Source of the DNA: Hetaerina americana
Lineage: Eukaryota; Arthropoda; Insecta; Odonata; Calopterygidae
Direction: 5' to 3'
DNA: 64,000 nt
NCBI GenBank assembly: GCA_022747635.1
Contig: JAKTNV010000011.1
Span: forward strand, 15,495,975-15,559,974
The notes beneath the pieces are model-generated. The model did not search any database, was not told the origin of the DNA, and worked only from the letters and a program-made list of their open reading frames with translations. Shown piece after piece: positions 23,424-34,764 of this stretch. The position numbers were made by a program, and so were the translations under genes. Position 1 is the stretch's first letter. Every line of letters starts with the position of its first letter.

Positions 23424-24176
23424 CGAGGGTCATCCGGAAAGTAGTACCCGTTCGTGCCGCATGAAGTGCTGACGACGCGAGTAGCCGCTGGACGAGGTCA
23501 GATAGCTTCAGTGGCTTGTCTGCCTTCTCTGAGCCAAGTTGCGTGACGCTAGCATTGCCTGTGTTGTTTCTGTGATTGTTTACAATGTTTAAAAAAATTG
23601 AGAACGCCGCCAGTTGTGAAGTGAGGGCAGTGATTAAATTCCTCAATGCAAGAAACGTTCGCCCATGTGATATTCATCGCCAATTAAAGGAGGTGTATGG
23701 AGACAATGTAATGGACGAGTCGTCTGTTCGGCGGTGGTGTCGCAACTTCAACATGGGGAGGGGGAACACACACGACGATGAGCGTTCGGAGAGACCGTCT
23801 GTCATTACAGACCAACTGGTGAGCTCAGTTGACGAATTCGTGAGGAACGATCGGCGCGTCACAATTGATGACATCTGTGAGCATTTTCCCAATGTTTCTC
23901 GAACAATTGTTCATGAAATTGTTAAACACCATCTGCATTATGCAAAAATTTGTGCAAGATGGGTCCCTCGCGTATCTCAATGAGCTGGCGGCGAAGGACT
24001 ATGCAGCAGGAATACAGAAACTTGTCACACGTTATGACAAATGCCTTAATTTGCTTGGAGATTATGTTGAGAAGTAGTTTAAAGTATCCTCTTTCAAATA
24101 AAATTTTTTATGTTTGTTAATATTTACTTTTGTGTCTTTATTTCACGAACGGGTACTACTTTCCGGATGACCCTCG
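23424..24176 (+). mobile_element. Internally deleted mariner with both ends
   Basis: Left end CGAGGGTCATCCGGAAAGTA and its near-perfect inverse at 24,140-24,176 delimit a 753-bp element, about 550 bp shorter than a full mariner. The right flank is TA; the left flank reads TACA where TATA is expected. Inside are the 5' UTR, an open DNA-binding-domain frame, then a jump to the last ~30 codons (GIQKLVTRYDKCLN...GDYVEK*) in another frame and a short 3' UTR. The central catalytic domain is lost. Its ends could still be used by a related transposase. Confidence 0.9.
23576..23983 (+). CDS. Truncated mariner transposase: paired helix-turn-helix DNA-binding domain only
   Basis: A 135-residue open frame; the start is M4 (MFKKIENA, 23,585) or the upstream ATG at 23,576. 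The N-terminal helix-turn-helix half (VRAVIKFLNARN...SSVRRWCRNF) is followed by the DDERSERPS linker, the second half (VDEFVRNDRRVTIDDICEHF...TIVHEIV), and the WVP box (ICARWVPRVSQ*), where the frame stops. All three catalytic Asp residues are missing because of the deletion. In intact mariners this domain binds the terminal repeats and helps dimerisation. No stop or frameshift interrupts it, so it could in principle act as a transposition inhibitor, or it may simply be young. Confidence 0.75.
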   Translation: MFTMFKKIENAASCEVRAVIKFLNARNVRPCDIHRQLKEVYGDNVMDESSVRRWCRNFNMGRGNTHDDERSERPSVITDQLVSSVDEFVRNDRRVTIDDICEHFPNVSRTIVHEIVKHHLHYAKICARWVPRVSQ

Positions 24177-24289
24177 TATATATGTGTGTATATATGTATA
24201 TATATTGTTGAAGCATCTGGACCTCACAATCCATTACGCTTGAGAAAAACACGATTTTCAACGAACTTGGTGACAAGTACAAAAAGGTT

Positions 24290-24367
24290 TCCTTGACTGG
24301 GAGTTGAACCACGAGTCTTCTAGTTGCTGTACCTTGATTCTCTTAACCGTTTGAGCTAAAGAGGAAA
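24290..24367 (-). repeat. tRNA-like SINE head
   Basis: The minus strand reads TTTAGCTCAAACGGTTAAGA (box A with D-arm), then about 30 bases later GTGGTTCAACTCC (box B) and CAGTCAAGG. This is the head of the SINE whose body forms the right arm of the inverted repeat at 24,210-24,276. Close in sequence to the head at 47,691. Confidence 0.65.
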
Positions 24368-24429
24368 CGTAGGTCTGAATGTTTTTTTAAATTTTATGTT
24401 AATGGCACAAATTTCAATTCCGTACAATG

Positions 24430-24600
24430 CCATCCGTCGATATTGGAGTATCCTTGATGGTTTCCGGCGTAACTTTATGGAATCGATTCAAATTGGAAAT
24501 TTGTGATTCCACTGAAAAAACATTTTTCAGTGGAACCGCAAATTTACAATTTTTCATTTCCAATTGGAGTACCCTTGTAATGGAATTTTCCGCCGTTAGA
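24430..24600. repeat. Hairpin-centred repeat element
   Basis: TTGGAAATTTGTGATTCCAC plus TGAAAAA at 24,491-24,520 is nearly inverse to TTTTTCAGTGGAACCGCAAA with TTTACAA (about 24,522-24,550), giving a ~27-bp stem with a 2-3-base loop. Outside it, ATTGGAGTATCCTTGATGG (24,441) and ATTGGAGTACCCTTGTAATGG (24,563), each followed by TTCCGSCG, are direct repeats. Non-coding; class unknown. Confidence 0.6.
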
Positions 24601-24610
24601 AAATACAGTT

Positions 24611-26149
24611 ATGCTTGTATTGCGCAGATATTAATATTAAAATTATATTTTTACTAAAGTGGAGATACTCAGAGTAGGGCTTCTTCAAATATTTTTCGGA
24701 CTAGATTCTCTCATATTTTTTCCGAATGGTGTTTAGTTTTCTATTAAACTAGATTAAGGTCTTGCCAGCTCTGCCCTGAAATAACAATTTCTCATCTTAC
24801 TCACTGTGGAGACCAAGTGTGTCCCTTAGGGTGTGTAATTGCGTCTTCCGTCGTTTAATAGTGCACATAATCTAGCTCTTTGTGTCGTTGGGTGCTTCTG
24901 CTAGCATCTCGGGAGAACTGTTGCACTAGTTTTTTTTTCTTGGGTCAGGAGTATTAAGGAACGAAAACCAGGATCGCCTGTTCCTTCCGTATTTCCTCGC
25001 TTACATTGAAACTATGAATCAAAGATTGCAATTTATGAAATTAAAATTTTTTTATAATTACATGACTCACATCTTCTAAAATGAAGGACCTGCCTTCCTT
25101 TGTGAAATGACCGTTGTCTTTTTAAGAACATGAAGAGAATAGAGGCAAGGCACAACACGGTCGCATAGTCCTTTAATTCCTTGGCAACAGTAGTAAGGGG
25201 TGATCATGTTTTCATTAAGAGTGTGGGTAAAATCTGGTGAAATTTCTTTCCCTTCAATGTATCAATAATTACAATTAAGATACCTAATTATTTTCTCTGC
25301 ATAAGGTTTATCTGACCATATCTATACAAATTTTTTCATTTACGTAGAAAAATTGTGGTAGTCAAACATAACCTACAATATTATAATTGAAGGTCTATCG
25401 AAATGCGCGTAAAATCTCGAGAACTTTTCAAATACGTGATAAATTGAAATACATTTAAAAAAAAAACTAGTATCTTTTTATACGAATTACTGATCTTAAA
25501 ATCATTTTGATAGGAATATTCTCGGCTTAATTTCCACTGGGTAGCGAAAGATAAAACGCAAGGCTATTTATAATTTGGAAACGAGAATTTCCATCTCAAA
25601 TGCAAGCCTTGGGATAGAGAAGGAAAATAATTTGAAATTGAGGCGTGAGATTACCAGTGGGGGAGGAAACATTGTCTCCTGAACGTCCTTTAATATTCTG
25701 CTCCACGTTGCCCATAGGCACGACCGTTTTAGGGCAAATGTTCCCAAATTATTTCTATGGCTGCGCCACAAGGGCTTTGCCAACGCAAATATAGGCGGTT
25801 TTTCATTCCATGACACTCTTACCTATCGATTTTCGTGTTAGTGCGGTCACGCTGAATAAACGAATGAAAAATGTATGACTGACAATTTGATCTCTCCCAA
25901 CAGATATGAATGCTTCATCCCTTCCTTCTAGGTTTAAGCCGTCAGTCCATTTTCACCCCAGCTGAGCACAACAAGCTTATTTCTTTAACAAAATAGTCGC
26001 AGGAGTGACTTAATAACTAATGCGTCTTGAATGAATTAGAGGATACGTAAAAATTGGAAATAACCATTAAGTATAATAAATCAGTTTTTAAAAGTAATAT
26101 CATCAGTATGTATATATATATATATATATATTTATTTATTTATTTGCAT
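24611..26149. other. No gene seen
   Basis: AT-rich. A TA/TTTA microsatellite lies at 26,107-26,145. The frame at 25,568-25,816 (minus) has no motif I recognise. Confidence 0.4.
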
Positions 26150-26700
26150 TTAATTATGGTAAAAAACAAGAACAATAACTAAAACATAAGCACAACTGAA
26201 TTCGATATTTCTGGGGTCCTAGCTACGCCCATCAGGGTACCAGAGTTACCCCTTGTACCTTGATTAAGGTGGCTGGGACCACCCAAGCAATTCTTATTTT
26301 TCACACTTTATTTATTGTTTATCTTACCCACCATTCTTATTTTCTCTAGCTTGCCACACTTAAATATCAAAAACCTCTACATCTATGGATATCCTGTTCC
26401 AAGCTACTTCTACCAAGTTTCTGAGCCGTACATAGCTACGCTTTGAATAAGAGTTTTCACTTCTATTTTTTCAAGATTCTTACTCAACATTAGTGTCATC
26501 CAATCTCTCATCCTGGTGACATCTTTGCCTATCTCAATTTTTCATTTTTTGTCTCGACTGATATCACCATCTTGGTTCAAACTTCTTCCTTGGCTGGACG
26601 AATTCTCCGTCTCTATTTTCTATAACTTAGCCATCCTATTACTTGAGAATGTCATTTGATATTTTTAATTTGCATTTAACCCTCATCGAGTAACCATTTT
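26150..26700 (-). pseudogene. RTE-like LINE, C-terminal fragment
   Basis: The minus strand reads MTRMRDWMTLMLSKNLEKIE, then VKTLIQSVAMYGSETW near 26,440, matching RLVKT.IWSVALYGAETW in the other copies. A degenerate KIRMVGKIN / GGPSHLNQGTRG stretch follows. Several stops. No catalytic domain. Confidence 0.5.
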
Positions 26701-27621
26701 TTGGAATTCGATAATGCCAAAAAATTAATTCAACTAAAACGAAGGCTTTCGATTTAATTCTCCCGCTTCGATAGGGAACGGCGTGAAATGCAAAATATCA
26801 ACTTTTAAGATATAGTCATCGCACGTGTGCGTGATTGCACTTGTATGTTAAAAGGTACTTGCGAGTACTAAAGGCGTTGTTTAAATGAGGTTGAAGTAAA
26901 ATTTGTTGAAGGTATGGCAACGGCAAAGTTTATAACATCGGGGATCAATTAGCTGGGCCGGAACGATTGCAATGAACGGTATTTGGCAGCTGAATTCGGG
27001 TCGGAGAAAAATGATTCCCTCGCGATCCTTCCCTACATCCCACCGAAATTTTAATAGCAATCAATCATCAAGCGGGGGAGATATTGCCATTTATTTCTCC
27101 GCCGGGGAACAAAACCTTCTAGTCTATGCTCACGTCCTGCGAAATAGGCCAGAAACAAAAGATCTGTGAAAGGCGTGGGTGGGAGGCGAGTTCATGTCTC
27201 GGAATACCGTGGAAGAGTTAATCATCGGGGTAGAGCTAAAAGATAAAAGCTTTAGGACGGAGAGCGAAGGATACGAAGTGGCTTCGGGGTCACCAGGGAT
27301 TACGCCGCGTAAAAGGAAAAGAACTGGGAGTGGTTACGCTCAATGGGGTTTCGTGTACCGTCGTGCTGAAATATATAGCACCCTGAAAGAGTAAGGAAGG
27401 GTGGAAATTATTTTTTAGATTATTATATTATAGAATTTGGGCTGGATGTAGCGGGGGTCCATGAGCAAATTCTTCAGATAAGCTCCCATTCCAGATCGTT
27501 ATCTTTATTTTTGGGTGGAATGACCAAAAGGTGGCTGTGCCACCCAAATATTGAAATAGCAAAATATTGTTTTCTTTTGTTTTTTGCGATCATCTTAAAT
27601 CCGTTAATTAAGTTTTCTTTA
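26701..27621. other. No gene seen
   Basis: Mixed composition. Two frames at 26,972-27,169 and 27,179-27,394 (plus) are free of stops but have no recognisable domain and no splice-site context I trust. Left unassigned. Confidence 0.4.
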
Positions 27622-27690
27622 AACCTTAGTTGGTAGAGAATCGATCAGGGAATTTGTAGTTCCGTAGTTCAAGTCGCAGTTGTATAAACG
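27622..27690 (+). repeat. tRNA-like SINE head (degenerate)
   Basis: CCTTAGTTGGTAGAGAATCG resembles box A plus the D-arm, and GTAGTTCAAGTCGC, about 32 bases later, resembles box B. No intact cloverleaf. Placed with the other heads by layout. Confidence 0.4.
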
Positions 27691-28639
27691 TTTTTTCGCT
27701 TAGAATCCGCAAACGTCTTACTTCCCCAATAAACCTGAGTTCGGCCTTGATTTTTTTATGTTTCTCTCTCTTTTGTATACCCGTATTAATATCATGAATG
27801 TTTATATTGGTAAGTCACCTGGACCAAAAATGGTCCAAGTAGTCCACTGAAGGACGGAATAATTTGACATCATTTTGTATTTAAATGTTGCATTCGATCT
27901 TTTGGTCAATATACACATGACAAACATGCTGGTAAGAGTCTTAAACATGCAAAAAATAGCCGATGTTCTCCATTACACGCACCTGCGAAGAAAAATCTTT
28001 TAATTAGTTAAAATAAATCACAATGCTGAAACAGTAAATTACTCTGGAAAAAGTAAGACTGTTTTAAAATACTGGAGATTCGTAAGACACTTTTGGAAAC
28101 ATGGCCTCCTCGCTCATTGATCGACTTTCCAATTATCGAAGCCCCTTTGCGGTTCGATGACTGACGTCAACTTCAACCGTTCCTCGGCTCTTATCGAAAT
28201 AATTTTTTTTCCGTCTTTTTAAATTTTTTTATGAAAAAGTGAGAGGGTATTCTGAGAGAGGTTTAGAGAGGGAAATGGAGCAAGTGTGCCAATGAGGTAT
28301 CAGGAGGAGCAAAAGTGTTCAGGAGGAAGCAGGAAAGAAGGAGGAAGAGAGGGGCTTGCAGAAGATTGATGGTTGGACGTTTGCCCTTACGTGGCCTGGT
28401 TGAAAATTTTTCAAGGCGTCTCTCCAACGGAGGTACGCCTCTTCTTCGCTGTCCTCCACCACTCCCGACCAAAAAACTCACTTTCTTTTCCCATTTTTCG
28501 ATTTTGTCGGGGTGCTCGTTCTTCAATTTTACGTATCATTATGACCGTTTTCTAGAAGTCAACATTCTATGAATCATTGAAGTCTATTCTATTCAACAAC
28601 TACGATGCTAAAAGCCATCTTTTTTTTAGCGGAAAATGT
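27691..28639. other. No gene seen
   Basis: Contains a G/A-rich then C-rich patch at 28,250-28,520 that yields overlapping frames on both strands; mutual overlap and low complexity argue against coding. Confidence 0.4.
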
Positions 28640-29235
28640 GTGGGAGCTATGAGATTGGAGTCAACGTAAACAAAACGAAGTCATGAGGTTTTCGAGAAAT
28701 AAGGAAGGTTAAGTGAAATCTTATAAGAGAGGGGGCAAAAACTAGATGTAGAGATGGTGGAACGATTTACCTACCTTTGGAAGCGATTTTGGTAAAACGG
28801 GTCAACGTAGTTGTGACGTAAAATGAAAAATTACGTTAGGCAAAGGACCTTTCACAAGGAGGAGGAAATTGATGACAGGAACTTTGTAAGGACGTTAAGA
28901 AAAGATTAGTGAAAAAAGTTTCTATGGAGCGTGGTTGTGTACGGCGCGACAAGATGGCCATTGAAGCAAGATAATAGGTATATATTAGTGTCTTTTGAAA
29001 TATGGGTATGGAGAAGGATGGAGAAGGTGATTTGGAAAGAAGGAAAAGCAAACGGAGATATACTGGGTATGGCAAGGGTGGAGAGGGTATGGTCAGAAAA
29101 AATCCAAAGAAGACAGGAAAGATTGATGCAGGCCATTGTGATTGGCAATTGGATATTAAAGAGTCAAGTAAGTATGGAGGAAAATTTTAAGCAAACGAGG
29201 AAGGGGAAGGGAAAGGTAGGTATATTGAATTGAAT
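28640..29235 (+). pseudogene. RTE-like LINE, C-terminal third
   Basis: Plus-strand blocks in order: YEIGVNVNKTKS (about 28,650), a VERFTYLW block (about 28,765), YVRQRTFHKEE, then open from 28,931: VVYGATRWPLKQDN, SFEIWVWRRMEKVIWKEGKA, ERVWSEKIQRRQERLMQAIV, SMEENFKQTRKGKGKVGILN. This follows the RT domain in the family and is the best reference copy of it here. The last ~100 residues are open, but the catalytic domain is absent and frames break before 28,931. Confidence 0.75.
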
Positions 29236-29311
29236 GAATGGAGAAAACAAGTACGCGGAATTTGATAACAGTTAATTGTAGTGTAGGGTGTGGTGCATTG
29301 TTTATATTACA

Positions 29312-29365
29312 ATACATAATACCTTGTAAGCCACCGCTCGCGTGTGTAGTAAGGGGTAATTACAC
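29312..29365 (-). repeat. CR1-like LINE 3' tail only
   Basis: ATACCTTGTAAGCCACCGCT, then GTGTGTAGTAAGGGGTAATT, is the antisense CR1 terminal segment. Homology to the copies at 7945 and 62,392 fades after TTACACAAC. Confidence 0.6.
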
Positions 29366-30639
29366 AACAGACTACTTCTGAAACAAAAGTTTTCCCCTCT
29401 TGCACGTTAGGATAGAGGAACTCTGATGTAGGAATGGAACAAACGCGAAAGTAATATGTTTCCCTCTCATCCTGTTCTTAACTTTCCATTTGGGTACATT
29501 TTCTTCTCCAACACGCTCTCAGAAGCCGCGGTCAACTGTTCAATTTCCACTGTTCTTAGACTGCATCGATTGGTTGAGCTACTCTATATCCTGGCGTCTC
29601 GATGAGAACAAAGATTCTTCTTTTTCAAAGTTGTTTTCGAAACGTAATTGACCTAAGAGTTTTATTTTCAAACATCGCTCCGGTTTGTTTCCTCCGGAAG
29701 CACGGCCCGAATTTTCCGTCCCCGATTTTTATTCCTTTGCGCGAGAGATGAGAGCTTGGGCGGCCAAAGGGCGTCTTATCCACTTATATCCATTAGGCAG
29801 CGAGTCACGCCCGCACGTTATTTTCCCTCTCCCGGGAAGGAGGGACAGAAAACGTCGTCTCACTCAATCCCATCGCCTCCTCGCCGCCCCCTCCGTCATC
29901 AACATTCGCCGCCCATTTTCCCTAAAAAAATAAGAGGTTCATTTTCTTTCTTCTCTCACTGTGTCTCTCAGGAGATCTTTCAATCAATTCCGTAAGCTCT
30001 CATAACCTTTTCGATGATCCATCCCATTACATTCCTGTCCCTCTTTTATTCTCGCCTCCCTCACCTCACCTTTTCCGTTTTTGATATTTTCTCCTCCCTA
30101 ATTCTTTTTCTCGCTTTCCTCCTCTCCCTTTTACTCTTCTCCTTTTTCTCTCTTTGTCCTTCCCTCAATTTTCTCAATCATTTCTCTCATCTCTTCAGTT
30201 TAAATCATTCTGTCCGCGTCCCCATAAATGGCAATTGCTGCTTAAAAATCATTGAATTCAGTCACCAAATCCTCACGAATTTAGGCAGTTTTTGACCATT
30301 ACCTGCCGTTAAAATGATATTACCGCGGTTTAATATTTATTACCGAGTGTAATTGAGAATTTAAAATGTGCTGGACACGGTTGGAGACGGTTAACTTGAG
30401 TACTATCGCGCAGCTCGTCATTGATTTGTTTTAGCTTGGTAAAAAATGAAAGAATTACACTAATAATGTATAATTATGGTTGATGCGGTCGTAATGGGGC
30501 CTTAATAATGGTCGTAATATATATACACTGATAGTGTGAATATATCACTGCCATGGTTTCGAGGTATTCCTCATCAACACCCGGATATGGTCATTGTAAC
30601 GCAAATCCATGGTCTTATTGAATTAAAATTTGTACGGTA
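29366..30639. other. No gene seen; CpG-rich patch then pyrimidine-rich tract
   Basis: 29,680-29,930 is relatively GC- and CpG-rich; 29,940-30,200 is a long C/T-rich tract. The frames there (29,685-29,933; 30,014-30,295) are explained by composition (Ser/Leu/Phe/Pro) and not supported. Confidence 0.4.
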
Positions 30640-30960
30640 GTGACATTTTTTATCGAGCTACTATGCTTGTCTTCCTTGTCATCAGGCGTGAATGTATCCA
30701 ACTGATTTTTTTCTACGTTGCTAGATTTCACGTTAATACTTTGAGATGTCCTGCATATTTTTTTGCTTTTCCATCGCCGAGGATTAGTTTTTTGCAGCTC
30801 TGCAATCTAGGATATTCTATTCCCTGTCAGTCACTTTATCCCCTTAAGACACCTAGCACCAACATTTTCTATTACCTGCTTATATTAATTCATTCTAGAC
30901 CTTTGTAATTCTTCCCTACATGTTTCCTTCAGTTACAGACCTGTATGGTATTTGAATAAA
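30640..30960 (-). pseudogene. RTE-like LINE, C-terminal scrap (tentative)
   Basis: The minus strand has SVTEGNM, then KQVIENVGARCLKGIK, comparable with ITEGGM and KQVMANIGAKSCVRRK at 42,895-43,085. Much decayed; the strand and class are inferred from that pairing. Confidence 0.35.
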
Positions 30961-31804
30961 CTATCGTGTGTGTGGATATGTAAAATTAGTATCCCTTTTA
31001 TTCCAGTAATTGTCCGCCAGGGTACTTACACCCATTCTATCAAGTAATTCTGTATTTGTTACTATTTACATCTATTTTATTTTCATGATTTTTATTTAAC
31101 TCAAAATTTCCATCTCCTCCTATCCCATTTTGCCGGCTGCTATCTTATCCATTCGCAGAAAGACTCCATATGTGTTTTGATAAATTTATACTCGATGCGT
31201 GTTCCATTATTAGTCGTTCATTTTTATTGGGATTTATTTCCTGTGCCTATCAAAATCGTAAAAATTCTCATAGAACTTCTTGTCGTCCGTGGTTCTAAGC
31301 GAAACGATTAAGGAAATAACGATCCAAATTTCGTGACGACTCATAAACGCACAGAAAGCGTCACGTCAATTACTGATGCCTTGGGTCGAATGCCAATGGA
31401 AGTAGGAAATTTAAATGCACTACTTACCGTTGAATACCCACAATTAGAGTTTAGCTCTTACTTTTAATAAATAAATTAATCCCTGAGTGAGAATGGTAGG
31501 CAAGCCTAGAATCGAGTAATTAAGGGGAATCGATTACCAAAGACACCGATACATAAGGATTTCTTTTTTCCTAGCACAATTCATGAAAACAATAAAATGG
31601 GGCACTTCAAAGCTTTATTTAGCTTTCATTACATGCATTAACTGCTACATGCTAGCGTAAATAGAGGTAAAATTTTCTTACATGTGTAATAAACGTGGTA
31701 AACAGTGAGCCCAGTCTTTTACTTTTCGGTAATATTGGTTAGAATCAAATGGAAAACCTAGTTTATTAGAAATGTAAAATATCAATTCAATGGAGGGTGA
31801 GCCA
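30961..31804. other. No gene seen
   Basis: AT-rich; nothing recognisable. Confidence 0.4.
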
Positions 31805-33175
31805 GAAACAAGAACATGGAGAAAAGTTTACCTATATTGGTGGTAATATGGAATATTAATGGAAAGGAATATTGTTATATTGAAAGTTTACAAGAAATGT
31901 GTCACTAATACGGTAAACAGCAGGGTGAAAGTACTGAAGAAATAAGAAGGGAAAAACTAGCAGCAATCCAAGATAAGCCAGGAAAATTAATAATTGGACA
32001 TATAAAGATACAAGAGAGATGGAAGGAATAACTAAAGGAACTATAATTTGAAGAAATTAGGCCAAAGAGCTTACAAATAGAAAGATAATATAACATAGAT
32101 AAGGATAGCTTAGGTCCAGGCATACTGAATGCAGGAGATAGGAAGGGTATTAAGGGATTGGAAACTAAATAAGGCTGTGAGGGTTGGCAACATTCCCGCG
32201 GAACTACATAAAGATTTGGGGAAATGTTGGAGGAAGAGTTTTTAGGACTAATTACTAAAATTTATGGGAAAATACTTTGGCTGTAAGACATCGTTAGTTT
32301 AGTGTTGGCTCCTATTTAAAGAAAGGTAAAGGCGAATATTATATGTAAGAACTAGAGACCAATTAGTTTTATTTTTGAGGCAGCGAAATTCGTTATCAGA
32401 ATTATCAATAAAGATGTATAGCAGGGAAAAATATGACTCATGGAAATGATTACTTAGAGGTGGAACAATTTAGTTGCAGGAATAGGAACCGCACACTTCA
32501 TACCATAGCAGTAGTAAGTTCGCTAATTTAGAGGAACAAAGTATGCAATCAGGATTTATTTGTATGTTCCGTTGTCATTCTACAGGCGTTTGACAAGTTG
32601 ACCCGGTCGAATTAATGAAAGGCATTGCAGAAAAAAGAAGTAGATTGGAGAGATAAAAGACTAGTCCGCAACCAATACATGTCTCAGACTGCTCACTTGC
32701 GAGTGCTGGATGAAGAGTCTGGATGGGCAATTTTAGGAAGAGGAGTGAGGCTTTTCTATGGAATGCTAGAATTGTAAGTGAAGAAAATGGTAAAACAGGC
32801 ATGGCAAGAACTGGAGGTAGAAATGGAAGTCAGTGAGGAATGCATAAAATCATTTATGTTTGCAGATTGTCAGGCTTTTGTTTGCCATTCATTCAAGGGG
32901 TTGTAAACTCAGCTGAATACATTATAAAACTAGTGCGATAGATATAGACTGAGAAATGCAAAAAAATGAAGCTAAAGTGGTTTTCCAAAAAAGAGAAAAG
33001 CTCAGTTAAATATTAAAATTGGAGTTCAGATACTAGAACCGGTGGAACAGTACACTCCCTTGCAAGTGGTCTGGACAAAAATGATCAAAATATAAGGGAC
33101 AGAAGAAGAAGAATTCCGTCAGGAAAATAAGTATTCACTAGGATTAAATACATGTGACCTAAAAAACATACATTG
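31805..33175 (+). pseudogene. RTE-like LINE reverse transcriptase, longest copy of the family
   Basis: Plus-strand blocks across frames: IGRVLRDWKLNKAVRVGNIP with AELHKDLGK (about 32,140-32,225), NYRPISF.F.A-AK (about 32,360), an eroded FGFR region, an AFDKLTRSN block (about 32,590), WRDKRLVRNQYMSQTAHLRV (about 32,655), GRGVRLFY in place of GVRQGCPLSP, AWQELEVEMEVSEECIKSFM leading into FADCQAFVCHS (about 32,865), and LNIKIGVQILEPVEQY. The catalytic FADD box has become FADC. Numerous stops. Family members at 5046 and 28,640 cover parts of the same protein. Confidence 0.75.
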
Positions 33176-34672
33176 GTACATAAATCGCGAAAACCCCAAA
33201 ATCGTCGTCAACTCTTATTCTAACCCTCTATTCTCTAAACTATTTCTCTTTATTTTGCACCAACTCCAAAAACCATAAAATATTCTGCCTTTCTCTCTTT
33301 CCTTGTTACCCGCCGGAGCTCTTCAACCCTTTTCCCAATCCATGGTCCATTTCCATCGCCCCTCCCACTATTGCTCTCTTTCATCCCTCTCCTGACCCCA
33401 AGCACCCCGACTCCCACTCGTATACCCTCGTTCTTCACCACCGGAGAGCGACGAAGGTACTACTCCCGCCTTTCGTCGCCTCCTTTTATCCTGACCTCCC
33501 TTTTCTCTCTATCTCTCTCAACCTCTCGTCCAAGTGGAAAACACTTTCCCTCACTCTCACCTTTCCCATCTCACCAAGTTGCGCGTATTATATACACTAC
33601 CCGCAAACATCCCCCGGCCACTCCCCTTAGCTCCCACTTAGCTCCCACCTTTCCCTTTAGAAAATTAATTCGGGGGAACCTCTCGTTCGAGGGTGTCGGC
33701 GACCATTCCATGTAATGCTTCTCCTTTCCTTCGATCATTCGGAGTCGAGGGCGTGATGGATTGATGGGAGAAAAAAATACCCTGTTGCCTTTTCAGCCTT
33801 TGCCCCTCCAATGGGGTAGCGGTGATCCTTAGGGAATGGGCCCCGGAGAAAAAAATCTTGAATCCCGTATATCAGAAAGAGTGGCATTTTGTGTTATCTG
33901 TCCCCAACATTTGAATGTTTTGGTGTGATTCAATTAGGCTATTTTCATTTATTTACTAAGTATATTCTTCAAATGATCACTAATATTAGTTACTTTAATC
34001 ATATGGAAGACTTTATATCGCTTCCCTCCAAGTGTGTGTGTTTGTATGATATTTTTTTTGGTATTTTACCTTTTAAGATTGATATTGAATGGGCACAGGC
34101 TATGCAACTGCGGAGCGATATACAAGTATTTCGAAAGATTTAATTAAAACAAAACATGTGCGGCTTGTCTTAGGGGGCAAAATCATTTTTATTAAAATAT
34201 TGACTAGACGCAGTTCTGAAGTGATATGCATTTTAAAATAATGGAATATCTTTTAATTAGTAGTCATGTGGATAATTGACAGATAATTTGTCTAAAAATA
34301 AAATTCCACATTAATTAAGATGTTGTTAATGTTTACTCTTTGCCGTATTTTTACATATTTTTTTGTTTTCTTTGCTGTTGTTATTTATTCCATAGTAAGT
34401 TAAGGTATTTATATCATTCATCTACAATTTATATTTTGGTATTTAATATTAACCAATGTTTTGATAGTCAATATTCTTATGTGATGAATCTCATTAACCA
34501 TAGAATTGTACAGTACGGTCAATTCGTGCAAATGTTATTTTTTATTCTCAAAACATTGTGTTTCCCAATATGTAGATCAGTTGGCCTTGTAAACTAGTGC
34601 GACAGCATGCACAGAGGCAAGAAATTACTGTTTTAGGAACAGTGGTAAATAAGTTGGAAAAAAAAGCATAAT
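33176..34672. other. No gene seen; C/T-rich tract at 33,280-33,700
   Basis: The C/T-rich tract yields the frames at 33,371-33,715 and 33,250-33,441, on opposite strands, and contains a tandem CTTAGCTCCCAC pair at about 33,626. Downstream to 34,672 is AT-rich. No gene supported. Confidence 0.4.
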
Positions 34673-34761
34673 TACACACACACACACAGGCGAACACACA
34701 CGCACACCTACACGCACGCGCACGCACGCACATGCGTGCACACACACACACACACACACAC
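34673..34761. repeat. (CA)n/(CG)-interrupted microsatellite
   Basis: ACACACACACACACAGGCGA through CACGCACGCG to a pure CACACA run. Overlapping Cys/Val-rich frames on the complement are artefacts. Confidence 0.9.
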
Positions 34762-34764
34762 TTA

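Larger units (their letters stand above)
23251..24276. repeat. Inverted SINE-like arms around a (TA)n tract carrying a mariner
   Basis: 23,251-23,317 (ATTCATTGGAAATCGTGTGT... to CAGATGCTTC) reappears inverted at 24,210-24,276 at roughly 75% identity. TA/TG microsatellite follows the left arm (23,322-23,421) and precedes the right arm (24,177-24,206). Arms point tail-to-tail. The right arm continues into a tRNA-like head at 24,290-24,367, so the arms are probably bodies of two SINEs with TA-rich tails. The mariner lies in the (TA)n. Confidence 0.65.

Noticed and set aside
26972..27394. Two consecutive plus-strand frames as a possible host exon
   Set aside because: Different frames, no convincing splice sites, no recognisable domain.
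29685..30295. Several long open frames in a C/T-rich tract
   Set aside because: Low-complexity Ser/Leu/Phe/Pro translations with overlapping frames; explained by composition.
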